Shown here piece by piece: positions 17,681-26,344 of a stretch of DNA of 53,503 bases (the stretch's first letter is position 1; each line of letters opens with the position of its first letter). Source of the DNA: CAYLLD01 sp964425135 (GTDB taxonomy: Bacteria; Pseudomonadota; Alphaproteobacteria; Rhodobacterales; Rhodobacteraceae). Both the position numbers and the translations under genes were made by a program. The stretch lies in assembly GCA_964425135.1 (NCBI GenBank), contig CAYRKW010000017.1, positions 1 to 53,503 of the forward strand, read 5' to 3'. The notes under the pieces were generated by a model. The model did no database searches, had not been told where the DNA came from, and saw only the letters and a program-made list of their open reading frames with translations.

Positions 17681-20025
17681 CGTACCGAATTCCCCTTTTT
17701 CATGGTTTTCACGCGGAGTTCTAAATGCAGGGGAAAAGAAAAATAGAACGTCGTGCCGCCACCAGGCATGGACTCAACCGATATTCTCTTCCCGTAGTAC
17801 TCGATAATTTTTTTGACGAAGGACAAACCCGCACCGGTGCCTGCGCCAAAGTCGCTTTCGCGATGAAGGCGATTGAAAATCTTAAAAATCTTGTCGTGAT
17901 ATTTGTCGTCTATGCCAATACCGTTGTCGGTCACATAGAACACATCACGCCATTCTTCACCTTCAACCATTGTATAGCTCATGAAACCGACGGTTACGAC
18001 CTTCTGGTCAGAATTGTTGTACTTCAGGCCGTTCACAATCAGGTTTTGAAGCACGGTCTTCACCTTTGCTGGCTCTGCTGAGATATCTGGTAATTCTGTT
18101 TCTACCACGATCTTGCCGTTGCACTCCGCGAGCATCTCCAACAGCTCAGTGTTGATATTTTCAACGACCTCATTGGGATCAACGCGGATCTGGGCAATAT
18201 CTCCGCGCCCCAGACGCGAGAAATATAGTAGATCGGAGACAAGTTGCTCCATTCTGTGCGAGAGCGACACGACCCGCAGCAGGCGTTTTTTGACGTTTTC
18301 CGGGACTTCTTCGCGTAGAACGAAATCGGCATTTATCGAGATGCCGCGTAACGGTTCTTTTAGGTCGTGTGACGCGACATAGGCGAAATCTTCCAGATCG
18401 CTGTTGCTGCGTTGAAGCTCCTCATTCAACTCGACAATGCGCGCGTTGGTTTCGGCCAAATTTTTGAGATTTCTCTGGCGCTGGTGATCATAGAGCGCAA
18501 AGAGGAGCGCCATCAGCACCAACGCCCCGCCAATCGCTGCGGCGATGTATATTCTACGCGGTGTCCAGAACACTGTCTGCCCGAACCAACTGTCGCGACT
18601 GGCGCGGTATTCTGGCGAAATGATGTATCCTGGTATAACCGCGTTGATCCGCTGCAATGCGACATCAAGGCCGGGGCGCAGCGCAATTGCGCGTGACTTG
18701 GACCTTACGGGAGGTGTGACTTCTCTTATCGATCCGGGTTCAATTTGGTTTCTGGCGATCGTCAAAAATTCAAGCGGCTCTGTGATGACAGCATCCACGG
18801 CGCCACTCACGAGTAGTTCAAACAGGTCGTGTTGCGAGGTGGCGATGGACGCTATGAAGTCAGGCGCGTTTTCAAGCAATAACTGCGCCGGGCTGTTCTG
18901 TTGTACGCCAACTGTGAGTCCTTCGAGCGCATTGAGTGAGGTGAGCGTGCGCGACTCATCGGCACGCACCATGATTGATAAGGTGTTTCGCCGGTCTATG
19001 GGTTGGCTGAATAACATGCGCGCTGCGCGATCAGGCGTTATGCCAGATTGCGGAAGCAGATCGTAGGTTCCAAACGCGGGACCATCGCGATACTGAGTTT
19101 CGTCAATCTCCTCAAAACGAATTCGGAGCGCCGCGCGTTGTGCGATCTCCGTGATCGCTTCGACGGCAAAACCGCCAAAAGTACCGCTTGGTTCGATAAC
19201 CTGGTAAGGTGGGTCGTGCAGGATACCGACAACGAGCACGTCTGGAACGGGATTACCCACATCCATTTGATAGGTTTGCGCAATTACCTCCAGGCGACCG
19301 TCGTTTTGAATTTCGGCAATCGCATCGTTGATCAGTGGAAGCAAATGGGATTTGCTTTTGTGTAACACCACAAAACGGTCGACTTCCCACAACTCGCTCC
19401 CCAGCGCTTCAATGCGCCCTGACAGGCCAAGGGCTGTGGCGCGCAAGGCGATCTGTTCGTGCGGTGCGATCAGAAAATCAACCTCGCCGGTGATAATCGC
19501 AACGACCATCTCATAGTAGGTTTCAAATGAAACCAACTCGCTATCGCGAAACAGATCGAGCCCGTCATGGAGCGGCCCGATGCCAAGTTTTCCAATACGC
19601 TTGCCCTTGAGATCCGTGTCATCGCGCGTAGCCATCTCGGACGTGCGTGCAAAGAGGTAGACTTTACTGCGGATCAAGCGATCTGAAATCACGACGTTGT
19701 CGGAAAATCGCTCAACATTTGCGGTGCCTGCAATGATGTCGATCTTGCCCGCTTCCATGCTTTCGATTGATCCCCGAAACGCTGTTTGCTCCACCGGTTC
19801 AACGTCAAATCCGACGATTTCCCCCAATGCGCGGGTAAGGTCGGTGGAGAAAGCGCGCTGCGTTCCAGTTTCGTCAATGTAGTGCGTGGGCGGCTCGTGG
19901 ATCCACGGCGCGCGCAGAACACCGTGCTCTTGCGAGACAGCCATAGAGACAGGTAAGAAAAGCAGCATCGCGATGAGGCACACCGTTTGCGACACCCTTA
20001 TCCCACCTGTGTTCAGTCTAATCAC
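17677..20025 (-). CDS. Sensor histidine kinase with two periplasmic solute-binding domains
   Basis: A 782-residue inner-membrane kinase. A signal sequence or first helix (about residues 10-31) leads to two tandem SBP_bac_3-type domains (about 35-255 and 262-490). A membrane helix follows (about 500-520, IYIAAAIGGALVLMALLFAL), then a short coiled coil, HisKA with FAYVASHDLKEPLRG and an ATPase domain with NLIVNGLKYNNSDQ, VTDNGIGID and GTGAGLSFVKKIIEYYGG-like boxes. The tandem sensor resembles EvgS/BvgS. The kinase core is of the phytochrome-associated DLKEPL type, and there is no attached receiver or Hpt. The ligand is unknown, likely a small solute such as an amino acid. Confidence 0.9.
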   Translation of the reverse strand: MIRLNTGGIRVSQTVCLIAMLLFLPVSMAVSQEHGVLRAPWIHEPPTHYIDETGTQRAFSTDLTRALGEIVGFDVEPVEQTAFRGSIESMEAGKIDIIAGTANVERFSDNVVISDRLIRSKVYLFARTSEMATRDDTDLKGKRIGKLGIGPLHDGLDLFRDSELVSFETYYEMVVAIITGEVDFLIAPHEQIALRATALGLSGRIEALGSELWEVDRFVVLHKSKSHLLPLINDAIAEIQNDGRLEVIAQTYQMDVGNPVPDVLVVGILHDPPYQVIEPSGTFGGFAVEAITEIAQRAALRIRFEEIDETQYRDGPAFGTYDLLPQSGITPDRAARMLFSQPIDRRNTLSIMVRADESRTLTSLNALEGLTVGVQQNSPAQLLLENAPDFIASIATSQHDLFELLVSGAVDAVITEPLEFLTIARNQIEPGSIREVTPPVRSKSRAIALRPGLDVALQRINAVIPGYIISPEYRASRDSWFGQTVFWTPRRIYIAAAIGGALVLMALLFALYDHQRQRNLKNLAETNARIVELNEELQRSNSDLEDFAYVASHDLKEPLRGISINADFVLREEVPENVKKRLLRVVSLSHRMEQLVSDLLYFSRLGRGDIAQIRVDPNEVVENINTELLEMLAECNGKIVVETELPDISAEPAKVKTVLQNLIVNGLKYNNSDQKVVTVGFMSYTMVEGEEWRDVFYVTDNGIGIDDKYHDKIFKIFNRLHRESDFGAGTGAGLSFVKKIIEYYGKRISVESMPGGGTTFYFSFPLHLELRVKTMKKGNSVR

Positions 20026-20278
20026 CAGAACGAGCCTTTTCGCGAGTCGTACACCTTTAACGCAAACATGCTGTGAATCATATACTTAAGGTTGTGCAGG
20101 TGTAGAGTGGCTTTCGGCGTTTGGGCTAGAACGAAGGCTGCCTGCTGACGGTCGCCCAAAGCGTCGCGCTATTGCGGCATGTGCTTTGATTGCCCGCCGT
20201 GCGAGATTATCCCGACCGCTTGCAACTGCGTCAGATTGTGAGAATGTTTGTGCGGCGAGGGCGGAGGGACATGAGCCA

Positions 20279-21916
20279 ATGATCACCATCTACGAAGCCA
20301 AGAAGATCATAACCATGAACCCGGCGCGCCCGGTTGTGAGCCATGTAGCGGTGCGCGATGGGCATATTCTTGGTGCGGGTTCTCTGGCAGAGCTGGAGGG
20401 TTGGGGCGACTATCAGCTTGATACGCAATTTGCCGACAAGGTACTGATGCCCGGCCTCGTGGAAGGTCATGCGCACGCGATGGAAGGGGTGATGTGGCGC
20501 TACACCTATTGCGGCTATTTCGACCGGGCTGATCCTGAAGGCAAGATCTGGACAGGGGTCACGGATATAGACGGAGTGATCGCACGCTTGCGGGAGGCTG
20601 AGGCCAAACTTGATGATCCTGATGCGCCCCTGCCCGGGTGGCAGCTTGATCCGATCTATTTCGACAATCGCAAAGTGACACGGCAGGATTTGGACAAGGT
20701 CTCCGCCACGCGCCCTGTCGGTGTCGTGCATGCCTCGCATCACATTATGAACGTCAATTCCAAGGCGTTGGAACTGGCAGGTTTGCTCAGGAAGGGCGTC
20801 AACCATCCGGGCATTCCGCTGGGTGATGACGGTCTGCCGACAGGTGAGATCAAGGGGCCGGATGCGATGACACCTGTGGGCGCGCATGTCGGTTTTGACC
20901 GCGATATTCTGGCTTGCGACGAGAAGGGACTGCTCGATTTTGGCAAGCTGTGCGTGCGCGCCGGCGTGACCACGGTGACGGACTTGGCGGCGCGGTTGCG
21001 CGAAGACGCTGTGGAGATGATGAGCGAAGTAACCGCGCGCACATCCTATCCCGCGCGGGTCGTGCCGCTGCGGTTCTGGATGGGGCTGACGCCTGAAGAG
21101 CTGATCGAAGAAGCGCTGGCGTTGCGCGCTAAATCAAGCGACCGTTTGCGGCTTGGGATGATAAAGGTCGTGGCGGATGGGTCGATACAGGGCTTCTCCG
21201 CACGGATGCGGTCGCCCGGGTACTACAATGGTGCGCCCAATGGCATGTGGTATGTTGCGCCCGAACAGATGCAGGAGATTTATGACCGCGCCTTGGCCGC
21301 TGGTCTGCATGTCCACACCCACACCAATGGTGATGAGGCGACGCAGCTTGCGATTGAGACGATGGAGCGGGCTCTGATGAAACATCCCACGCCGGACCAT
21401 CGCTACACGCTGCAACATTGCCAGCTTGCGGATGCGGCGCAGTTGCGGCGTATGGCGCAGCTTGGGATGTGTGTGAATTTCTTCGCGAACCATCACTTTT
21501 ACTGGGGAGATGAGCATTATCGCCTGACCGTGGGTCCTGAGCGGGCAGAGCGGATGAATGCCTGTCGCAGCGCGCTCGATCTGGGGATACCCATGGCAGT
21601 GCATTCGGATGCGCCGATCACGCCGCTCGCGCCTCTGTTCACCGCGTGGTGCGCAGTTAACCGGATCACTGCATCTGGCCGCCTACAGGGTGCGTATGAG
21701 TGTATTTCGGTCGAGGAGGCGCTTTATGCGATCACGTTGGGCGCGGCTTACACGCTGAAACTCGATGGGGAGATCGGCTCGATTGAGGCGGGCAAGCACG
21801 CGGATTTTGCTGTGCTGGAGGATGATCCTTTGGCGGGGAAGCCGGAAAACCTCAAAGATATCAAAGTCTGGGGCACGGTGCAGGCGGGACGCGTCTTTGA
21901 TGCGCAAGCACAATGA
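20279..21916 (+). CDS. YtcJ-like amidohydrolase (amidohydrolase family 3)
   Basis: Metal-dependent hydrolase of about 545 residues. I chose the ATG at 20279 (MITIYEAKKIITMNP) after GGAGGGA; the frame is open to 20186 without a family match. Metal ligands are visible in VEGHAHAMEG (HxH), HTHTNGDEA, LQHCQL and AVHSDAPITP, and KVVADGSIQGF is the typical lysine region of the YtcJ group. The family acts on N-acyl or urea-like bonds; the substrate is unknown. Its stop overlaps the start of a CobW-type GTPase gene (ATGA), suggesting that the GTPase supplies its metal. Purine-degradation genes lie a few kilobases downstream. Confidence 0.87.
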   Translation: MITIYEAKKIITMNPARPVVSHVAVRDGHILGAGSLAELEGWGDYQLDTQFADKVLMPGLVEGHAHAMEGVMWRYTYCGYFDRADPEGKIWTGVTDIDGVIARLREAEAKLDDPDAPLPGWQLDPIYFDNRKVTRQDLDKVSATRPVGVVHASHHIMNVNSKALELAGLLRKGVNHPGIPLGDDGLPTGEIKGPDAMTPVGAHVGFDRDILACDEKGLLDFGKLCVRAGVTTVTDLAARLREDAVEMMSEVTARTSYPARVVPLRFWMGLTPEELIEEALALRAKSSDRLRLGMIKVVADGSIQGFSARMRSPGYYNGAPNGMWYVAPEQMQEIYDRALAAGLHVHTHTNGDEATQLAIETMERALMKHPTPDHRYTLQHCQLADAAQLRRMAQLGMCVNFFANHHFYWGDEHYRLTVGPERAERMNACRSALDLGIPMAVHSDAPITPLAPLFTAWCAVNRITASGRLQGAYECISVEEALYAITLGAAYTLKLDGEIGSIEAGKHADFAVLEDDPLAGKPENLKDIKVWGTVQAGRVFDAQAQ

Positions 21917-22830
21917 CGCTGCCGGTCACATTGATCGGCGGATATCTGGGGTCGGGCAAGACGACGCTGGTCAATCACATCCTGCGCAACGCAGGTGGCC
22001 TGCGGATTGCGGTGATGGTCAATGATTTCGGATCGCTGCCGATTGATGCGGATCTCATTGAGGCGCAGGACGACGATATCATCAGCATTGCGGGGGGCTG
22101 TGTGTGTTGCAGCTATGGCAATGATCTGACGCAGGCGCTGATGGAGCTTGCCGCCATCGAGGTGCCGCCCGATCATGTGGTGCTGGAGACGAGCGGAGTG
22201 GCCTTGCCCGGCGCAATTGTCGCGTCTGTGGGGCTTTTGGACGGGTATCGGCATGACGGGACGCTGGTGCTTGCGGATGCGGAAACGATCCGCGCGCAAG
22301 GAGCGGATACTTATATCGGGGACACGATTGAGCGGCAGTTGAGCAGCGCTGATTTATTGGTTCTGAACAAGACCGATTTGGTGACAGAAGCAGAAGTCGC
22401 TACGCTGACGGGATGGCTGGCACGCAAGGCGCCGGGTGCGCAGGTCGTGCCGGCAGAGCATGGGCGTGTGCCGCGGGAAGTGTTGCTTCAGAGCTTTTTG
22501 GAGCGCGCGGTGCCTGTTGCGGGTTCGCATGATCATGCGGACGCTCTGTTCGATACGTTCCCTGTTTCTGTTCCGCAGCCTGTGGACGCGGAGCAATTGG
22601 CGCGCGGTTTATCGCAGGCAGCGTTCGGTTTGGCGCGGGCGAAAGGGTTTGTTCGGGGGCTCGATGGTCGGATGCGGTTGGTACAGATAGTAGGGCGGCG
22701 TTGGGATATTTCGGATGCGGCGGAGGATGTTGCGGCGGGGCTGGTGGTTATCGGGCGGGATGCGTCGGGGCACGCGCGAGCGATTGAGCGATTGGTGGAT
22801 GCGGCGGCGCGGGGGGCTGTGCGTGTTTAG
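21913..22830 (+). CDS. CobW/P47K family GTP-dependent metallochaperone
   Basis: A 305-residue GTPase with the P-loop GGYLGSGKTT, the metal-binding CxCC in GGCVCCSYGND, the ETSG switch and NKTD. A short C-terminal CobW_C domain follows (GLDGRMRLVQIVGRRWDIS). Members such as ZNG1, CobW and YjiA deliver Zn, Co or another metal to client enzymes. There are no cobalamin genes nearby and no Zur box that I could recognise. The four-base overlap with the amidohydrolase gene points to that enzyme as client, by inference. Confidence 0.9.
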   Translation: MTLPVTLIGGYLGSGKTTLVNHILRNAGGLRIAVMVNDFGSLPIDADLIEAQDDDIISIAGGCVCCSYGNDLTQALMELAAIEVPPDHVVLETSGVALPGAIVASVGLLDGYRHDGTLVLADAETIRAQGADTYIGDTIERQLSSADLLVLNKTDLVTEAEVATLTGWLARKAPGAQVVPAEHGRVPREVLLQSFLERAVPVAGSHDHADALFDTFPVSVPQPVDAEQLARGLSQAAFGLARAKGFVRGLDGRMRLVQIVGRRWDISDAAEDVAAGLVVIGRDASGHARAIERLVDAAARGAVRV

Positions 22831-22874
22831 ATTAATTTCTGAACAATGTGAACTCGGCGCGCCCGCACCATGCT

Positions 22875-23111
22875 TCAGAACGTCTTAAAAGTCAGTGTCG
22901 TCAGGGTACGTTCCACATCCGGCATGTCTTTGAAGGCATCATTCACGAAACGGCCAACATCCTGATCAGCGGCCACGTAAAACTTGGCGAGCAGGTCAAA
23001 ATCGCCGCTGGTCGAGTAAATCTCGGAGTGCAACTCGCGCAACGCCAAGGCCTCGGCCACGTCATAGGCGGTGCTGGGTTTGCAGCGTATTTGGACGAAA
23101 ATGCAGATCAT
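22875..23111 (-). CDS. Stand-alone Lrp/AsnC ligand-binding domain protein
   Basis: A 78-residue protein starting at the ATG at 23109-23111 (MICIFVQIRCKP). The frame continues upstream to 23249 but that part has no similarity. It is the RAM/SAM-type ligand-binding half of Lrp/AsnC regulators (EIYSTSGDFDLLAKFYV, then MPDVERTLTTLTF). There is no helix-turn-helix. Such short homologues can bind amino acids and mix with full-length regulators. It is convergent with the CobW gene and divergent from the SulP gene. Confidence 0.82.
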   Translation of the reverse strand: MICIFVQIRCKPSTAYDVAEALALRELHSEIYSTSGDFDLLAKFYVAADQDVGRFVNDAFKDMPDVERTLTTLTFKTF

Positions 23112-23334
23112 GGCCGGGGTTCCACTGTCAGGCGAGAGGTAACTGTGCCCACCATGGCCAAGATTGGCGCGCAATTCAATGCGGTGATCGTGCCTATGTT
23201 GCAACGTGAGTGGCGTTTGCGCCGCTGAGCCGCGCTTTGTCGCGTTCACAGGTTGTTATTCGAAGAATTATACCGTATCGGCGCGCATCCACACCCCGAT
23301 ATTGCGAGACCCCACCGCGTCGAAAGGCTCTGCG

Positions 23335-24942
23335 ATGCTGAGAAACACTCTGAATTCTTTCGCCCAAGGCCTGATGGACCGCGATATGCGACCCCGCTCC
23401 ATGGGTTTGGCGCAAACACGCACGGAAATCCTGTCGGGACTGACGGTCGCGCTGGCGCTCGTGCCTGAAGCGGTCGCCTTTGCCTTTGTGGCCGGTGTTG
23501 CGCCTCTGGTCGGGCTTTACGCTGCCTTCATCGTCGGACTGATCACCGCACTCTTTGGCGGGCGTCCGGGCATGATCTCGGGCGCGACCGGTGCGCTGGC
23601 GGTTGTGATGGTGGCACTCGTGGCCGAGCATGGGGTGCAATATCTCTTCGCGACTGTTGTTTTAATGGGGATTTTGCAGCTTATCGCAGGTATTTTGAAG
23701 CTGGGTAAATTCATCCGCATGGTGCCGCATCCTGTGATGTTGGGCTTTGTGAACGGGCTTGCGATTGTTATCGGGCTGGCGCAGCTTGAGCAGTTCAAAG
23801 TCCTCGACGAGAACGGCAATCATGTCTGGATGTCGGGCAGCATGCTGGTTCTGACGCTGGGTCTGGTGGCGCTGACCATGGCGATTATCTGGGCAACGCC
23901 GAAGGTCACGCGGATTGTTCCGGCCCCATTGGCGGCAATCGGGATCGTGGCGGCGCTGGTGATTGCGCTCGATTTGCCGGTGTTGCGGGTGGGCGATATG
24001 GCCTCGGTTGCAGGCGGGCTACCGATCTTTGCCGTTCCACAAGTGCCGCTGAACATGGAAACGCTGTTGATTATCTTCCCCTATGCGTTGATTCTCGCCG
24101 CCATCGGGTTGATCGAGAGCCTGCTGACGCTCAACCTTGTGGGCGAGATGACCGGAAAGCGCGGCGGTGCGAGCCGTGAATGTCTGGCGCAGGGCGGTGC
24201 GAATGTTGTGACCGGCTTTTTCGGCGGTATGGGCGGTTGCGCGATGATCGGGCAGTCGATGATCAACGTCAAATCCGGCGGGCGCACACGGCTTGCCGCT
24301 GTTGCGGCCTCGTTGTTTTTGCTAAGTTTTATCCTGTTCGCATCAGGTATCATCGAGCTGATACCGCTTGCAGCGCTCATCGGCGTCATGTTCATGGTGG
24401 TGATCGGCACCTTCGCGTGGAACTCATTGCGCATGATGCGCCTCATTCCGCGCGCCGATGCGATTGTGATCGTTCTGGTGACGGTTGTCACGGTGCTGGA
24501 GGATCTGGCGATTGCAGTGGTGGTCGGCGTGATCGTCTCAGCGCTGGTCTACGCCTGGAACGCAGCGGCCCGTATCCAGGCGCACGCACGCCCGTCCGAG
24601 ACGGAAAAGGGCGCTCTGGTTTATGAGATCGAAGGGCCGCTGTTTTTCGGCTCTGCCACCAGCTTTGGCGAGTTGTTCAAGCCGTCGGATGATCCGGATG
24701 TTGTGATCTTCGACTTCCAACGCTCGCGGATTGTGGATCAGTCGGCGTTGCAGGCCATCGAGGATGTGGCGGGCAAATATGAGGCGGCGGGCAAGAAGGT
24801 GATGCTGCGTCATCTCAGCCGCGATTGTCACAGGCTGTTGAACCGCTCCGGGCAGTTGATGGTCGATAGTGAGGATGATCCGGAGTACGGGCTTGCGGTG
24901 GATTATGACATCCGCACCGGGGCCTTTGGCGCGGCGCATTAG
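23335..24942 (+). CDS. SulP family anion transporter with STAS domain
   Basis: Inner-membrane transporter of about 535 residues. I chose the ATG at 23335 (MLRNTLNSFAQ); the frame is open from 23206. The membrane part (about residues 30-400) begins with EILSGLTVALALVPEAVAFAFVAGV, the SulP signature region, and includes GFVNGLAIVIGLAQL. A cytoplasmic STAS domain (about 430-525) contains FDFQRSRIVDQSALQAIEDV. Family members carry sulfate, bicarbonate or dicarboxylates. There are no cys genes next to it, so the anion is open. A hairpin terminator follows. Confidence 0.9.
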   Translation: MLRNTLNSFAQGLMDRDMRPRSMGLAQTRTEILSGLTVALALVPEAVAFAFVAGVAPLVGLYAAFIVGLITALFGGRPGMISGATGALAVVMVALVAEHGVQYLFATVVLMGILQLIAGILKLGKFIRMVPHPVMLGFVNGLAIVIGLAQLEQFKVLDENGNHVWMSGSMLVLTLGLVALTMAIIWATPKVTRIVPAPLAAIGIVAALVIALDLPVLRVGDMASVAGGLPIFAVPQVPLNMETLLIIFPYALILAAIGLIESLLTLNLVGEMTGKRGGASRECLAQGGANVVTGFFGGMGGCAMIGQSMINVKSGGRTRLAAVAASLFLLSFILFASGIIELIPLAALIGVMFMVVIGTFAWNSLRMMRLIPRADAIVIVLVTVVTVLEDLAIAVVVGVIVSALVYAWNAAARIQAHARPSETEKGALVYEIEGPLFFGSATSFGELFKPSDDPDVVIFDFQRSRIVDQSALQAIEDVAGKYEAAGKKVMLRHLSRDCHRLLNRSGQLMVDSEDDPEYGLAVDYDIRTGAFGAAH

Positions 24943-24982
24943 GGTCTTACCCCCTGTTGAATGTATTGAGTAATCCAGCGGG

Positions 24983-25009
24983 GACCGGTCTTGCGACCGG
25001 TCACGTTTT
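24983..25009 (+). terminator. Hairpin terminator of the SulP gene
   Basis: GACCGGTC-TTGC-GACCGGTC gives an eight-pair stem with a four-base loop, followed by ACGTTTT, 40 bases after the SulP stop. Confidence 0.6.
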
Positions 25010-25097
25010 AAAGGTGATTTTGAGTATTTCTGGAAAGGCGAAGCTGATTTTGGTTAATGCGGCGTTCGGCAAGCTGCTCGGGGCTTGAAAATCAGGG

Positions 25098-25155
25098 GTT
25101 AACGACGAAAAGCGCGATGTGCATCCTATGCACAAGTGATGCACAATCTATGCAC
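25098..25155 (+). repeat. 58-bp GTTAAC/ATGCAC element, copy A
   Basis: GTTAAC, 15 bases, GTGCAT, CCT, ATGCAC, then two more ATGCAC at exact 11-bp steps (25128, 25139, 25150). A second GTTAAC lies at 25179-25184. It lies in the 345-bp gap between the SulP gene and allE (24943-25287), which otherwise holds only the SulP terminator and no gene. Copies B and C have identical spacing. Confidence 0.85.
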
Positions 25156-25287
25156 AGTGGAATGCGCGGTGGCCAAAAGTTAACCTGAGCGCGCGTTACT
25201 GGTGAAGATGGGGTTAATCGCATCTTCTCTGGAACTGGCGCTTCATTGCGCGCATATTGGGTCGTCAATTCCAATACGAGGCGTTTC

Positions 25288-26112
25288 ATGTCAGGCAAGT
25301 ATTACGCACCCAAAGGCGGGCATCCGGGGCAGGAACAGCTGTTGACGGATCGGGCGGTGTTCACCGATGCCTATGCGGTCATTCCCAAAGGGTGCATGCG
25401 CGACATTGTCACCAGCCAACTGCCGTTCTGGGAGGGCACGCGTCTGTGGGTTCTGGCGCGGCCCATGAGCGGGTTTGCGGAGACCTTCTCGCAATACATC
25501 ATGGAGGTTGCGCCGGGGGGTGGGTCTGACCGGCCTGAGAGCGATGCAACTGCGCAGGCGGTGTTGTTTGTGGTTGAGGGGGAGGCGGAGCTGCGGGTTG
25601 GGTCGCAAACCCATGTGCTGGGTGAAGGCGGGTATGCGTATTTGCCGGCGGGGAGTGACTGGGCTTTGCACAATCGCGGCAGCGAGGCGTTGCGCTTCCA
25701 CTGGGTGCGCAAGGCGTATCAGCCGGTTGAGGGTGTGGATGCGCCGGAGGTGATTATTACCAACGAGCGGGATGTGGCGCCGATTGAGATGCCGGATACG
25801 GATGGGGCCTGGGCGACGACGCGCTTTGTGGATCCCAGCGATATGCGGCATGATATGCATGTGAATATTGTCACGCTTGCGCCTGGTGCGGTCATTCCGT
25901 TTCTGGAGACCCATGTGATGGAGCACGGGCTCTATGTGCTGGAAGGTAAGGCGGTTTATCGGCTCAACAGCGATTGGGTGGAGGTTGAGGCGGGGGATTT
26001 CATGTGGCTACGCGCGTTCTGTCCGCAGGCGTGTTACGCGGGTGGGCCGGGGGTGTTTCGCTATTTGCTCTATAAAGATGTGAACCGGCATATGCCGCTC
26101 AGCGTGGGGTGA
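25288..26112 (+). CDS. allE: (S)-ureidoglycine aminohydrolase
   Basis: Bicupin enzyme of about 274 residues that releases ammonia from (S)-ureidoglycine to give (S)-ureidoglycolate in allantoin breakdown. The start is the ATG at 25288 with a GAGG seven bases upstream. It has the near-invariant YYAPKGGHPGQEQLLTDRA start, IVTSQLPFW, ARPMSGFAETFSQY, and two cupin barrels. The second (about residues 170-265) contains the metal-binding ETHVMEHGLYVLEG. The purine permease, allA and puuE genes lie on the other strand just downstream, supporting the role. Confidence 0.93.
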   Translation: MSGKYYAPKGGHPGQEQLLTDRAVFTDAYAVIPKGCMRDIVTSQLPFWEGTRLWVLARPMSGFAETFSQYIMEVAPGGGSDRPESDATAQAVLFVVEGEAELRVGSQTHVLGEGGYAYLPAGSDWALHNRGSEALRFHWVRKAYQPVEGVDAPEVIITNERDVAPIEMPDTDGAWATTRFVDPSDMRHDMHVNIVTLAPGAVIPFLETHVMEHGLYVLEGKAVYRLNSDWVEVEAGDFMWLRAFCPQACYAGGPGVFRYLLYKDVNRHMPLSVG

Positions 26113-26217
26113 GGCTGGGGTTGGTTTGATGTTGTGGGCTGACGGTTCGTTAGCGCAATTCAGGCAAAGCCAACATACCTGACGTCTGTTTTGTAGCGCT
26201 TACCTTTCAATGCGTAA

Positions 26218-26270
26218 CATCCGGCGACGCCGGACAGCCCCCGACCCTCCCCGCAGGGAGGGGGCAGTCC
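26218..26270. repeat. GC-rich hairpin repeat, copy 1
   Basis: A small stem TCCGGC-GAC-GCCGGA (26220-26234) joins a larger one in which GGACAGCCCCC pairs with GGGGGCAGTCC around CCCTCCCCGCAGGGAGG. The same order of parts occurs, on the opposite strand, at 34106-34152 and 34228-34264. It lies between the convergent allE and permease genes, where it could also act as a terminator. A further pair of CCCGGG arms lies at 26297-26335. Confidence 0.65.
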
Positions 26271-26344
26271 TTTGTTCTAATGTTGAAATCGGTATTCCCG
26301 GGAACAATTCATTTCATGCTCCCGGGAGTGCAATCGTTTGGCAA

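Noticed and set aside
25119..25155. ATGCAC repeats as a CRISPR array
   Set aside because: The units are six bases with five-base spacers at helical spacing, not 25-40-base repeats with unique spacers, and no cas gene is present.
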